A program made the translations under genes and the position numbers. The notes beneath the pieces were generated by a model that saw only the letters and a program-made list of their open reading frames with translations, ran no database searches and was not told the DNA's origin. A stretch of DNA of 64,000 nucleotides from Yoonia sediminilitoris (GTDB lineage Bacteria; Pseudomonadota; Alphaproteobacteria; Rhodobacterales; Rhodobacteraceae): the NCBI RefSeq assembly GCF_003058085.1, contig NZ_QBUD01000006.1:142660-206659 (forward strand), in the 5' to 3' direction. How positions within the stretch are numbered: the first letter of the stretch is position 1; each line of letters opens with the position of its first letter. Below are positions 9,070 through 18,698 of this stretch, piece after piece.

Positions 9070-10062
9070 CTATCCGGGCTGCACGGCCGCGCCCGTTTCA
9101 ACGGATTTCAACGCCGCCTCGGCAAGCTCCAGCGCCTTTAACCCGTCAAGTCCGGTGGTCGGCATGTCCGACCCGCTCTCCAAAGCCTGAACAAACGCGG
9201 CAATCTCGTTTGCATAGGCAGTCACATAACGGGTCATGAAGAAATTGAGCAGCGGCGGCCGGTGATAGCCAGAGGCGTCCGCGATCTCGATATTGGCCTC
9301 ATGTGTGTTGCGCGCCGAAACGGACCCGTTTGAGCCGTGCACTTCGATCCGCTGGTCATAACCATAGGCCGCACGGCGCGTGTTGGTGATCGTGCATTGC
9401 TTGCCCGAGTCTGTGGTCAGGATCACGTTGACGCTGTCGTAATCGCCCAGCCTGCCGATCTCCGGGTCCGTCAACACCGAGGCGGCGGCCTGTACAGACG
9501 TGACCTCTTCCCCCAGAAGCCAGCGTGCGACATCGAAGTCATGGATCATCATGTCGCGAAAAATTCCGCCCGACCGGGTAATGTAGTCATAGGGCGGTGG
9601 CCCGGGATCACGAGAGGTGAGCGTGATCATCTCGACCTTTCCGATCCGACCATCATCAATCGCTGCCCTGAGCGCCATGAAATCGGGATCAAACCGACGG
9701 TTAAACCCCAGCATCAGACGGCCGCCAGTTGCCTCCACATTCTTTAGGCAGGTGCGCACGCGCGCCACGTTCAGATCTATCGGCTTTTCACAAAAGACAG
9801 CCTTGCCCGCCGCCGTGAACTGCTCGATCAGATTCGCGTGGGTGTCGGTCGGAGTGCAGATCACAACGGCGTCCACATCATCGGATGCAGCGATCTGGTC
9901 AATCTCGCGAATGTCGCAGTCAAACTCAGCGCGGATCTGCTTGGCCGCCTCGGCCATGGGTTCGGCCACAGCGACAAGTGCGGCGCCGGGCACAGAAGCA
10001 ACCGCGCGGGCATGAACCTTCCCGATCCGGCCCGCGCCAAGAATGGCTATGCGCAGTGTCAT
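9070..10062 (-). CDS. iolG: myo-Inositol 2-dehydrogenase
   Basis: A 330-residue Gfo/Idh/MocA enzyme that oxidises myo-inositol to 2-keto-myo-inositol with NAD+. Seen: GAGRIGKVH at 9-17, EKP with catalytic Lys near 93, and the Asp/His pair in FRDMMIHDFD (about 168-177), matching the Lys-Asp-His triad known for IolG. The start ATG overlaps the stop of the upstream ABC ATPase gene (TGATG). The position inside the transporter operon supports uptake followed directly by oxidation. Confidence 0.92.
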   Translation of the reverse strand: MTLRIAILGAGRIGKVHARAVASVPGAALVAVAEPMAEAAKQIRAEFDCDIREIDQIAASDDVDAVVICTPTDTHANLIEQFTAAGKAVFCEKPIDLNVARVRTCLKNVEATGGRLMLGFNRRFDPDFMALRAAIDDGRIGKVEMITLTSRDPGPPPYDYITRSGGIFRDMMIHDFDVARWLLGEEVTSVQAAASVLTDPEIGRLGDYDSVNVILTTDSGKQCTITNTRRAAYGYDQRIEVHGSNGSVSARNTHEANIEIADASGYHRPPLLNFFMTRYVTAYANEIAAFVQALESGSDMPTTGLDGLKALELAEAALKSVETGAAVQPG

Positions 10063-10844
10063 CAGGTTGCAGTCTCCATGTATTCCTCGCCGGTTTTCGC
10101 ACCGGTGATATAAGACACCACGTCCTCGCCGGTATAATCACCGCTCTTGATATCAAGATCGGCACAAATCCGGCCTCGGCGAAATACGATGATCCGGTCC
10201 ACAAGATCAAAGACCTGACGCATGTTGTGCGAAATCAGAATGAGCGGCTCATTGGCTTCCTTCAGCGTGCGGATGATGTTTTCCACCTGCGCGGTTTCCT
10301 GCACCCCCAGCGCCGCCGTGGGTTCGTCCATGATCGTCAGCTTGGAGTGGAACGATGCTGTGCGCGCAATGGCCACACATTGGCGCTGCCCGCCAGACAT
10401 GCGTTCGATCGTGTTGCGGATGTTGGGAATTTTCACCCCGGTCCGCTCCAGCGCATCCAGCGTATCCTGCCGCATCGCCTTGTAATCCAGCAAACGGAAT
10501 GGTCCCAGCCAGTCCCACTTCGTCTTTTCGCGCCCGAGAAACAGGTTGTCCGGCACGTCCAGATGATCGGCCAACGCCAGCGTCTGGAATACAGTTTCAA
10601 TACCCGCTTCGCGCGCGTCCAGCGGGCCCGCGAAATCCACTTCTTTGCCATAAAGCCAGACCTTGCCACGCGTGCGTTGCTCCACGCCGGTGATCTGGCG
10701 GACAAAGGTGGATTTGCCCGCACCATTGTCGCCCATGATGGCGACATGTTCGCCACTCCTGAGCTCGAAATTCGCGCCTTCCAGCGCATGAACCCCGCCA
10801 TAATGCTTGGTCAGGTCTTCTGTTTTCAGAACAATGTCACTCAT
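10062..10844 (-). CDS. Sugar/inositol ABC transporter ATP-binding protein (FrcA-like)
   Basis: A 260-residue single-domain ATPase of the carbohydrate uptake transporter-2 family. Walker A GDNGAGKST is at 38-46, the signature MSGGQ at 149-153, and Walker B LTIMDEPTAA at 169-178. It has one nucleotide-binding domain, unlike RbsA or XylG, which have two; FrcA-type systems share this layout. It energises the permease encoded 12 bases upstream and works with the binding protein at 12000-12938. Inositol as substrate is inferred from the operon. Confidence 0.9.
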   Translation of the reverse strand: MSDIVLKTEDLTKHYGGVHALEGANFELRSGEHVAIMGDNGAGKSTFVRQITGVEQRTRGKVWLYGKEVDFAGPLDAREAGIETVFQTLALADHLDVPDNLFLGREKTKWDWLGPFRLLDYKAMRQDTLDALERTGVKIPNIRNTIERMSGGQRQCVAIARTASFHSKLTIMDEPTAALGVQETAQVENIIRTLKEANEPLILISHNMRQVFDLVDRIIVFRRGRICADLDIKSGDYTGEDVVSYITGAKTGEEYMETAT

Positions 10845-10856
10845 GCGACGCCCTCC

Positions 10857-11930
10857 TCACGCTCGGCTTCTTTGTCGGTACTGGTCCAGAACGACCGCCG
10901 CGATGATGATGCTGCCCATGGCCATAAGCTGATAAGAGCCATCGAGTTTGATGTAGGTGAACCCCGAACGGATCACGCCCAGAACCAGTGCGCCCAGAAC
11001 CGTGCCGATGATCGACCCGCGACCGCCTTGCAGGCTGATCCCGCCGATCACCGCCATGGCGATGGCGAAGAGTTCGTAAAACTCGCCCATGCCGGCCTGT
11101 GCGGTCGAGGCTTTCGCGCTCAGCACGATACCCGCAAATGCCGCCAGCATGGATGCGATCATGTAAACCATCACCTTGTGACGTTTGACATTGATCCCCG
11201 ACATGCGGGCCGCCTCTTCGTTTGATCCAATGGCATAGGTGTGCTTGCCATAGACGGTGTAGCGCATGATCAAATGGAAGATGATCGCCAGCAGGACGAA
11301 CCAGACCACGGGCATCATACCCGAGCCGATAAAGGCGAATTGCTCGGTCGGGAAAGATACCGGATTACCGCCCGACCACCATAGCGCGATGCCACGGCAA
11401 ACCAGGAACATACCCAGCGTCGCGATGAAGGGCGGAATTCGCAGAACGGCGATGAAGGTGCCGTTTATCGCGCCTATCAAGGCACCAAAGGCTAACCCAA
11501 TAACGATGGGTATAAAGACAGGCAGGTCCATGGCCCAGGGGCCAAAGAGAGCCTTGGGGTTGGGGTTGCCATTGACCAACTCGGTCTGCGCAAAGCTCAT
11601 CGCGATCATGGCCGTTGCCGCGACCAGCGGGCCGGAGGAAAGATCAATCCCCGCCGTGATGATCACCTGCGTGACGCCCAAAGCGATGATACCGATGACC
11701 GCGACTTGCAGAATGATAATCTGCAAACGGGCTTCGTTGAAAATGCTGTCAAAGCGGTCTTTTGTGTCAAACAGGAAGCTTTGTCCGCGCATATAGGGTG
11801 CAAGTTGGCCGATGAGCTCGAACACGACGATGATGATGATCAACGCCAGCAGGATGTTCATCTCGTTTGGCCAGGTTCTTTTGGATTTGTCGAAGGTCAG
11901 ACCGCCGGTGCCGTGGCTGGTATCTGCCAT
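10857..11930 (-). CDS. Sugar/inositol ABC transporter permease (FrcC-like)
   Basis: A 357-residue inner-membrane protein of the BPD_transp_2 family with about ten hydrophobic segments and the conserved cytoplasmic loop around GSNEEAARMSGINVKRHKV. The start is ATG at 11930. It lies between the binding protein gene (69 bases upstream) and the ATPase gene (12 bases downstream). It would form the membrane pore of the inositol importer. The family is clear; the transported sugar is inferred. Confidence 0.9.
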   Translation of the reverse strand: MADTSHGTGGLTFDKSKRTWPNEMNILLALIIIIVVFELIGQLAPYMRGQSFLFDTKDRFDSIFNEARLQIIILQVAVIGIIALGVTQVIITAGIDLSSGPLVAATAMIAMSFAQTELVNGNPNPKALFGPWAMDLPVFIPIVIGLAFGALIGAINGTFIAVLRIPPFIATLGMFLVCRGIALWWSGGNPVSFPTEQFAFIGSGMMPVVWFVLLAIIFHLIMRYTVYGKHTYAIGSNEEAARMSGINVKRHKVMVYMIASMLAAFAGIVLSAKASTAQAGMGEFYELFAIAMAVIGGISLQGGRGSIIGTVLGALVLGVIRSGFTYIKLDGSYQLMAMGSIIIAAVVLDQYRQRSRA

Positions 11931-11999
11931 GCTCGCCTCCTGTTCCTTAAAGAAGTTGAAGGGCGGCGCGCAGCCACGCCACCCCAGTTGTTTGGAAGC

Positions 12000-12938
12000 T
12001 TAGTTCTTGTCGAGGAACTCGTCCATGTTCTCAGGCGTCACCAAAACGAAGGGAATGTAGACTTTCGAGTCCACTTTTTCGCCTGCGATCAGCTTGAGTG
12101 CGGCATCAATCGAGCCGGTGCCCTGACCCACGGAATCCTGAAAGACCGTGACGTCATAGTCGCCCGCTGCCATCACAACCAGCGCGTCCTGCGACGCGTC
12201 AACACCGCCGACCTGAACGTCGGCCATGTCCATGCCGCTCGCTTTCATGGCCTGGATCGCACCGATAGCCATCTCGTCGTTGTTGGCCAGAACGAAGTCA
12301 AACGGCTCGCCCGACGACATCCAGTTGGTCATAAGATCCTGTGCTTCATCGCGCGACCAGTTTGCAGGCTGTTCGTCGATGATTTCCATGAAGTTGCACA
12401 TGTCCATGCCGATCACGTCGTGCACGTCTTTCGAGCGCTGGACAGCAGCCTGGTTCGAAAGCTGACCGTTCATCAGGTAGCCCCGCGCGCCGTTGCCTTT
12501 GCCCGCAGCACGCAGATTTTTGCAGACCTCAAAGGCTGAAAGCGTACCGGATTCGATTTCATTGGACGCCACGAACGCTTGGGTTGGCGGCAGTTCGTTC
12601 ACGTTGTCCGGCTCGCGGTTTACATAGACCAGCGGCACATTGCCAGCCGCAGCGGACACGGCTGCACCTGCGGAAGTGTCCACGATGTTCACGATGATCG
12701 CGTCCGCGCCATTGGCGACGAAGTTTTTCACCTGGTCGATTTGCTTGGCCAGATCGTCGGTTGCGTCGACCTGCTGGTATGACAGGCCGTCGATTGTGCC
12801 TGCATATTCGGTCATGCCATTGCGCAGGACGGTCAGCCAGTTGTCGTCGAACCGCGAGAAGGTCGCGCCGATTTCCTGAGCCATTGCGCCTGTCGCAGTC
12901 AATGCCATCAAGCTTGCTGCAATTAGAGTCTTTTTCAT
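12000..12938 (-). CDS. Periplasmic sugar/inositol-binding protein
   Basis: A 312-residue type-1 periplasmic binding protein (ribose-binding family). The start ATG at 12938 has GGAGGAAAC just upstream and gives a clean signal peptide MKKTLIAASLMALTATGAMA before QEIG; a longer frame upstream lacks this. The fold markers VDASQDALVVMAAGDYD and TVFQD near the C-terminal third fit the family. It delivers the substrate to the permease and ATPase encoded downstream. Since the operon also carries iolG and iolB, myo-inositol is the likely ligand. Confidence 0.9.
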   Translation of the reverse strand: MKKTLIAASLMALTATGAMAQEIGATFSRFDDNWLTVLRNGMTEYAGTIDGLSYQQVDATDDLAKQIDQVKNFVANGADAIIVNIVDTSAGAAVSAAAGNVPLVYVNREPDNVNELPPTQAFVASNEIESGTLSAFEVCKNLRAAGKGNGARGYLMNGQLSNQAAVQRSKDVHDVIGMDMCNFMEIIDEQPANWSRDEAQDLMTNWMSSGEPFDFVLANNDEMAIGAIQAMKASGMDMADVQVGGVDASQDALVVMAAGDYDVTVFQDSVGQGTGSIDAALKLIAGEKVDSKVYIPFVLVTPENMDEFLDKN

Positions 12939-12996
12939 TTTGTTTCCTCCCAAAATTGGTGTCCGGTACACCCGTTATCTCACCGGATGGCCCCCA

Positions 12997-13227
12997 TCAG
13001 GGCAATTCACCCCCGCGCCATGCAGCTATGCCCTGCACATGCGAAGATACGAAATTCATGGATTTTCCGGTTGCGCCTTCCATCTGCCCCACAAGGGCTT
13101 CTGCGTCCGACAGGCACGGATCATCGCGGACCTCAAGCCACACCATATCCAGACACGCCGCAGCATCGACGTATTCGCCGACAGACACGTTGGTCATCGT
13201 GTCTTGGTTCAACCCGAAGTCGAGCAT
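12997..13227 (-). pseudogene. Truncated TIM-barrel (IolE/IolH-like) remnant
   Basis: A 76-codon frame starts at 13227 with GGGAGAG well placed upstream, but the product is far too short for an enzyme. The N-terminus MLDFGLNQDTMTNVSVGEYV resembles the opening strand and helix of sugar-phosphate isomerase/epimerase TIM barrels seen in inositol clusters. The resemblance fades after about 35 residues. I read it as the 5' stub of a deleted gene that once headed the transporter operon. It could also be a small leader ORF. Confidence 0.45.
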
Positions 13228-13322
13228 GTCTCTCCCTGTCCGTCCGTGTTCGCGTTCTTTTGTCCGAGAATCTTGCGACGTGCCCAGAGTGCGTTTAACC
13301 CACCGCCCGCGTCAACAGGTTT

Positions 13323-13338
13323 TTGCAATCGGTTGCAA
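13323..13338. promoter_or_regulatory. LacI-family operator, copy 2 (inositol transporter operon)
   Basis: TTGCAATCGGTTGCAA, identical to the site at 3553-3568 and located about 95 bases upstream of the remnant ORF at 13227 and about 385 bases upstream of the binding-protein gene. Two identical sites ahead of inositol genes imply one regulon under a LacI-type repressor encoded outside this window. Confidence 0.7.
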
Positions 13339-13724
13339 AAGTTCTACTCTCAACTGATTTCAGCCGCCAGATTTCGGGGATTGGATTCGACGCCTGCCCC
13401 GCTATCCGGCAAGTTTGCCCCAAAGCAGGAGGATCATCAGGATACATAAGAAGGCAGATACCCAGCGCGCGGCGCGGTGGTTTGCATCCGATGGCCAAGG
13501 TCGTAAACGGTCGTCCCAGTGAGATGGCCTTGCGAGGGATTTCCACGGGGACGAAGCTATTACCGAACTCTTCGCCTCTGGTGCCTACTAAGCGTTGGTC
13601 GCTCTCCCGAAAGTTTCAAAGGCCAAACGGTCCGTCAGCGCGGGCTGGTGCTGACGATGGATATGCTGCCCGCAGGCTTCCACCGACAAACAAGACATCT
13701 TTCATGAATTACATCTCTTTTGTG
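13339..13724. other. Non-coding gap between inositol operon and beta-glucosidase gene
   Basis: About 390 bases with no supportable gene. Short frames exist on the plus strand but none has a recognisable domain, and several stops interrupt them. It may include promoter DNA for the leftward inositol operon and degraded coding sequence. Confidence 0.5.
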
Positions 13725-15962
13725 TTACAGGCGGGGTGAGCAGCCCCATCCCGAAACAGTAAAACGCGTCGCAAGCACATCGGTGGAATTGCCGCCCACA
13801 AATACGTCAAAGGCGCTGGCGTCCTGAACCCAGTCCCGGGTGGCCGCGCTCCAATAGCGGAGTTCATCCGGCCCAAGCGTTAAACTCACCGTCTCTGTCG
13901 CACCTGCGGCGATCGTCACGCGGCGGAAGCCCTTGAGCTCTTTAACAGGGCGCGCGGAGGTGCCGAAGCGCTGGTGAATATAAAGCTGCACGACTTCATC
14001 GGCATCTACATCCCCCGTATTTGACACATCAACCGACACTTGAAGCGTATCACCTACAGCCATTCCATCCGCCGATAGCCGCAGATTATCATAGGCGAAG
14101 GTGGTATAGCTCAGACCGTAGCCGAATGGATAAAGCGGGGTGTTTGGATTGTTCCAATACCGCATCTCGGCCTCTTGCGGCTTGAAAGAGCGCAGATGGG
14201 CATAGGGCAGTGGAACCTGACCGATGTTGCGCGGCCAGTTATAGGGCAGCTTACCGCCCGGCACTGCATCTCCGAAGAGCAGGTTCGCCACCGCTTCACC
14301 CCCACGGGTGCCGGGATACCAGATCATCAAACTGGCATCGGTCTGCGCACCTTTGAGGTCTACAGGCCGTCCCGTCATGATCAAAAGAACCGTGGGCGTG
14401 CCCGTGGCCAGCACCGCCTCAAGCAGTTCCTGCTGACGCCCCGGCAGATCAAGCGTATCCCGCGAGGCGTTTTCGCCAATCATGATCTCCGCTTCGCCCA
14501 GCACCAGCACAGCGACCTCGGCCTCATTGGCCATTTTCACAGCGCGGGCAATCTCGGCGTCATCGTCCAGCTCGGGCCGAGGCGCCTGTACGGTGAAGGG
14601 ATTTTCAAAGATCGACTGGTGCAGGCGCTTTGGGACCGTCACGCCGGGGGCGTGATCGACGCGCGTGCCGTTGCCGACCGCGTCGCGGATACCCGCAAGC
14701 ATTGTCACCGTCTCACTGTCATCCTGCTCAAATATCCACGGGCCGGAGGTATCGCGGGCGGCATCGGCAAAGGGTCCGATGACCGCGATGGAGCCGATAT
14801 CGCGCGACAGTGGAAGCAAATCGCCTTCGTTGCGCAGCAAGACGGCAGAGCGTTCGGCGGCACGTCTTGCCACATCTCGATGTGCGGGGGTGTCCAGAAT
14901 GCGCAACGCCTCACCTTGATCGACATAAGGGTTGTCAAACAGACCCATGCGGAACTTTATCATCAGCACGCGGCGCACCGCGGTGTCGAGTTGCCCCTCA
15001 GTGATGCGGCCCCCCTCCAGCGCCTTGGGCAGTGTGGTATAGGCAGCATCCGAGCCCGATGGCGGAGCCATTTCCATGTCGATGCCGGCTGTCAGTGCCC
15101 GCACCGCCGCATCTTCGAGGTCGGAAGCATAGTGGTGGGTTTCCAGATCGGCTGCCGCGCCCGCATCAGTCACGACGAAACCGTCAAACCCCCAGGTATC
15201 GCGCAGCACGTCCGTCAGCAGCCACTTATTACCAGAGGCCGGCACACCGTTCAGGCCCATATAGGCGCTCATTATATTGCCTGCGCCTGCGTCGATGGCG
15301 GCCTTGAAGGGTGGCAAGTGAATGTTCCACAACTCATTGTCGGACAGGTCCGCCTCATCATAGTCGCGCCCGCCAAGTGAGGCGCCATAGCCTGCAAAAT
15401 GCTTTGGCCCGGCAATCACGCGACCGGGTGCTCCGATGCGTTCCCCCTGAAAACCGCGGACCTGCGCGACAGCTATGACAGAGCCCAGATATGGGTCCTC
15501 GCCCGCGCCTTCGATCATCCGGCCCCACCGCGGGTCGCGTGCGATATCCACCATCGGTGCGAAGGTCCAGTGCAGGCCGATGGCGCGGGCCTCTGCCGCA
15601 GCGACGGCCTGGGCATCCTCGGCGACCTGCGGGTCCCAGCTTGCTGCCATTGCCAGCGGCACGGGCATCACGGTGCGGAACCCGTGAATGACGTCGTAGC
15701 CAAAGAGGACAGGGATACCCAGACGGCTTTCTTCGACCGCGATGTGCTGCAACCTGTCGATCTCGTCCGCCTTCTTGACGAAGAGCAATGAGCCAGCACG
15801 CCCTGCACGCAATTCCGTCTCAATCTTTTCCAGCGCGGGCTCGTTGCCGGGAAAGGTAAAATACTGGGTCAGCTGACCAGCCTTTTCGGCGACCGTCATC
15901 TTGGCCATTAGCGCCGCGACGCGATCTCCGATTTCAGCATCGCTGAGCGGGGTGCTGGACAT
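13725..15962 (-). CDS. bglX: Glycoside hydrolase family 3 beta-glucosidase
   Basis: A 745-residue enzyme that would release glucose from beta-glucosides. Seen: the GH3 N-terminal barrel with GYDVIHGFRTVMPVPLAMAA, the KHFAGYG substrate-binding motif, the nucleophile region GFVVTDAGAAADLE, and a C-terminal fibronectin-III-like domain (VSVDVSNTGDVDADEVVQLY). The start ATG at 15962 has GGAG 7 bases upstream; an ATG two codons earlier is too close to it. No signal peptide is visible, so it probably acts in the cytosol. Upstream lie broken ABC transporter genes in the same direction, so its sugar supply route appears lost. Confidence 0.92.
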   Translation of the reverse strand: MSSTPLSDAEIGDRVAALMAKMTVAEKAGQLTQYFTFPGNEPALEKIETELRAGRAGSLLFVKKADEIDRLQHIAVEESRLGIPVLFGYDVIHGFRTVMPVPLAMAASWDPQVAEDAQAVAAAEARAIGLHWTFAPMVDIARDPRWGRMIEGAGEDPYLGSVIAVAQVRGFQGERIGAPGRVIAGPKHFAGYGASLGGRDYDEADLSDNELWNIHLPPFKAAIDAGAGNIMSAYMGLNGVPASGNKWLLTDVLRDTWGFDGFVVTDAGAAADLETHHYASDLEDAAVRALTAGIDMEMAPPSGSDAAYTTLPKALEGGRITEGQLDTAVRRVLMIKFRMGLFDNPYVDQGEALRILDTPAHRDVARRAAERSAVLLRNEGDLLPLSRDIGSIAVIGPFADAARDTSGPWIFEQDDSETVTMLAGIRDAVGNGTRVDHAPGVTVPKRLHQSIFENPFTVQAPRPELDDDAEIARAVKMANEAEVAVLVLGEAEIMIGENASRDTLDLPGRQQELLEAVLATGTPTVLLIMTGRPVDLKGAQTDASLMIWYPGTRGGEAVANLLFGDAVPGGKLPYNWPRNIGQVPLPYAHLRSFKPQEAEMRYWNNPNTPLYPFGYGLSYTTFAYDNLRLSADGMAVGDTLQVSVDVSNTGDVDADEVVQLYIHQRFGTSARPVKELKGFRRVTIAAGATETVSLTLGPDELRYWSAATRDWVQDASAFDVFVGGNSTDVLATRFTVSGWGCSPRL

Positions 15963-16086
15963 GTGCATTCTCCGTCATGTTTGTGGGGCCAGTAAAAGGC
16001 CAAAGTCGAGTTGTCGCAAGATCTGCGCAGGCCCCACAGCAGCATAGCAGGGCCTATGGTTTCTCAGCCGCCAAGATGCAGCAGGA

Positions 16087-16824
16087 TCAGAACCGTATCA
16101 CGCGTTCGGGCTTCGGGGTTGCAAAGACAGCCTCACCCGGCTGAAAGGTGCGGTGCCCTTCAACACGCGCGAGGAAATTGCCAAGGCGGTCATTCGATAG
16201 ATGCATGGTGTTATCTGCGCCCAGACGTTCCACATGGCGCACGGCACCGGGCCATTTACCTTCGGTTGCGGACAGCTCGACATGTTCCGGCCGGATGCCA
16301 TAGGCCTTATCCGCGCCCAGTTCCTTGGCGATTTCGCCCTCGAAAAGATTCATCTTCGGACTTCCGATGAACCTGGCCACGAATGGTGTCGCGGGGTTGT
16401 CGTAAAGCTCCATCGGGGATTCCGACCTGTTCGATCTTGCCGCCGTTGAGAACACCGTTCTTGTCGGCCATGGTCATCGCCTCGACCTGATCGTGGGTGA
16501 CGTAAATCATCGTCGCGCCCAGACGTGCGTGCAGTTCTGTCAGTTCGATCCGCATTTGTGACCGCAATGCAGCATCAAGGTTTGAAAGCGATTCATCAAA
16601 CAGAAAGACCTTCAGGTTGCGCACGATGCAACGTCCGATAGCGACCCGCTGCCGTTGCCCGCCTGACAATGCTTTTGGCTTACGATCCAAGAGCGCCTCA
16701 AGCTGAAGGACCTTGGCGACCTCATCCGCAGAAGCATGGATTTGTCACAGCCCGAAGGCCCTACGAAGACGCAAAATTCACCGGGTTCGATGGACAGGTC
16801 GATACCCTTGATGACCTCGACACT
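16087..16824 (-). pseudogene. Broken MalK/UgpC-type sugar ABC ATPase gene
   Basis: Pieces of one ATPase are spread over different frames. Reading leftward: a segment ending [19 protein letters not shown] has Asp in place of the conserved Gly in Walker A. The Q-loop region is then missing. Next comes a frame with [15 protein letters not shown], Walker [14 protein letters not shown] and the H-loop [12 protein letters not shown] frameshift follows near GGKIEQVG, then the C-terminal TOBE region ([27 protein letters not shown]) in another frame. The N-terminal 20 or so residues are absent. It cannot make a working ATPase. It probably served the beta-glucoside uptake operon. Confidence 0.85.
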
Positions 16825-17330
16825 AGGGCAGCATGTCGGATACCGCGCGTGGCACGTCAGCCGGAATATCGCAGTCGTCGATCAGATAAGGACCAGCCGT
16901 ACCGTTAGTTGCCACGGTCAATTCACAGGCTTCCTCGGATGGCAGGAAGTTCAGGAACCCTTTCGCTGCTTCGATATTTTCGCTGCTCTGCGGAACAAAG
17001 GCACCCTGCGAAATCCAGACCGTCAGGCCATTTTCAGCACTGTCGCCGGGCTAGGCAAAGAAACCTACATCATTTATCAGGTCGAGGCTATTCTGCTGGA
17101 TCGTTGCAACAGCAAAGGTCAGCATTGGGTAATGCACACCCTCACCGGTGGCCACCATCCGTATCCCGTCTTCCAGCACAGCCGCACCGAAGTCTTCATG
17201 CAGATAGCCGGACTAATTGACTTCCTGCAGGCGGGCAAAACCACCACGCGCGGCAGGCGTGGCTGCAAACTTTGCTTCGTTATTCGTAAAGGAATCCGCG
17301 AACCCGGATCCGATACTATGATACCCTTTT
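16823..17330 (-). pseudogene. Remnant of sugar ABC substrate-binding protein (family 1)
   Basis: The C-terminal part of an extracellular sugar-binding protein is readable leftward with in-frame stops: SFTNNEAKFAATPAARGGFA, then VATGEGVHYPMLTFAVATIQ, then LTVWISQGAFVPQSSENIEA, ending [11 protein letters not shown] and a stop at 16823-16825. The stop is followed directly by internal ATPase sequence, so the two permease genes and the start of the ATPase gene appear deleted between them. Together with the ATPase relic and bglX it marks a former beta-glucoside uptake operon. Confidence 0.72.
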
Positions 17331-17372
17331 CATACTCTCTTCCTTCTGCTCCGGGGTCCTCGGTGGCCGCAT

Positions 17373-18646
17373 TCAACTGTTCGAGACGATGAGGAGAGAC
17401 GGTGCTGGCTTGCTAGCAAACGTGGTCAAGCCACAAGGCTCAGACGCCATACACCGCCCCGTCAGCAACCTCGGCGAAGGCGGCTGACGGGGGCTGACGG
17501 GGGCAACATAGCAAACCACAGATAACGAAGGATCAGGACCCCAGCGCAGCGCCTCGGCCAACGCGCCGATGATCATATCGGTTCGACGATCTTCCGGTCC
17601 CAGCATCTGATTGGTCAGGAAGGCGATCCCAATCTCGTGTTCGGGGTCCACGAATGATAGCCGTCCACCTGCACCGCCGTGGGCGAAACTGCGATCTGTC
17701 GGGAAGGTCAGCTGCTCTGACGATAACTGGAACCCGACACCCCAACGGCCATACGGTGGTGGCGCGTCAAAGTATGTTGGCCCTTCCGAGACTGTCTGCG
17801 TCGCCGCCTTACGCGTTGGATCATTCAAAAACCGGACATCTGCGGTTTCTGTCACACAGGCCGACATGATGCGCGCAAGGCCCCGTTGAAACCGCCATCT
17901 TCGGTGACAAGGCATTCCGGCATTGCTGCACCCAGCGTTATTGTACGGTAGGGCCCATAAATCCCTTCCCCGACATTCTTTTCACGCTCTGCTTTGGCGA
18001 CCACTTCCATCCCCGGCATGGCGACAGAAGGCGCCACGCGTGGCAATTCGGATGCGGGGACTCCGACCCAGACGTCCGCCCCGAGCGGTGTTGTGACAAG
18101 TGTCGAAAGATACTGGCCCGGCATCTGTCCGGTAATACGGCGGATCACCTCACCCGCCAACCGGCCATGCGTGATCAAATGATAGGTATAGGTTGTCCCT
18201 GGCGCCCAAAGCGGCGCCTGTGTAGCGAAAAGTTTCGTAACATAGTCCCAATCAGTCGCCTCTTACGCGGTGATCGGCACCGCCAACCCCGGCAAACCCG
18301 CGCAGTGGCCCAGCAACTCTGCCACTGTGATCGTTTCTTTCACCGCAGCAGCGAATTCCGGCCAACCTCGGCCACCTTTGTATCGAATGAGAGGCAACCG
18401 TCTTGCCCAAGACGGGCGATGAGAACCAACATCAGTCCCTTGTTGCAGGAGAACATCAGCGTCAGCGTATCAGCCGCCCAAGCCGTGCCGTCACGGGCGT
18501 CCGCGACCCCGCCCCAAAGATCCACGACCTGTTTACACTGTTGGTAGACGCAAAGGGCACCCCCACATACCGGGATGCGTCGCGAGGATGTCGTCGAAAA
18601 CCGCCGAGAGACCGGAAAATCGCTCGGTTGTGTATGGCGTGTTCAT
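17373..18646 (-). pseudogene. Serine hydrolase (beta-lactamase/esterase family) pseudogene
   Basis: A leftward gene starts at 18646 with AAGAGG upstream (MNTPYTTERFSGLSAVFDDI) but is split into at least four frames. Recognisable pieces are LTLMFSCNKGLMLVLIARL, which holds the SxxK nucleophile motif, MITHGRLAGEVIRRITGQMP, then FAHGGAGGRLSFVDPEHEIG near the C-terminus. These fit class-C beta-lactamase-like esterases. The repeated frameshifts make a working product very unlikely. It lies 53 bases after the kinase gene in the same direction. Its left limit is approximate. Confidence 0.75.
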
Positions 18647-18698
18647 AATGGGCCTCTTTTCAAATCTGAGGGCAAATATCGAAGCAGCGGGCAAGGCA

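Noticed and set aside
9885..11225. Plus-strand frame of 446 codons opposite iolG and the ABC ATPase
   Set aside because: Antisense to clear genes; His/Arg/Gln-rich composition is typical of a shadow frame.
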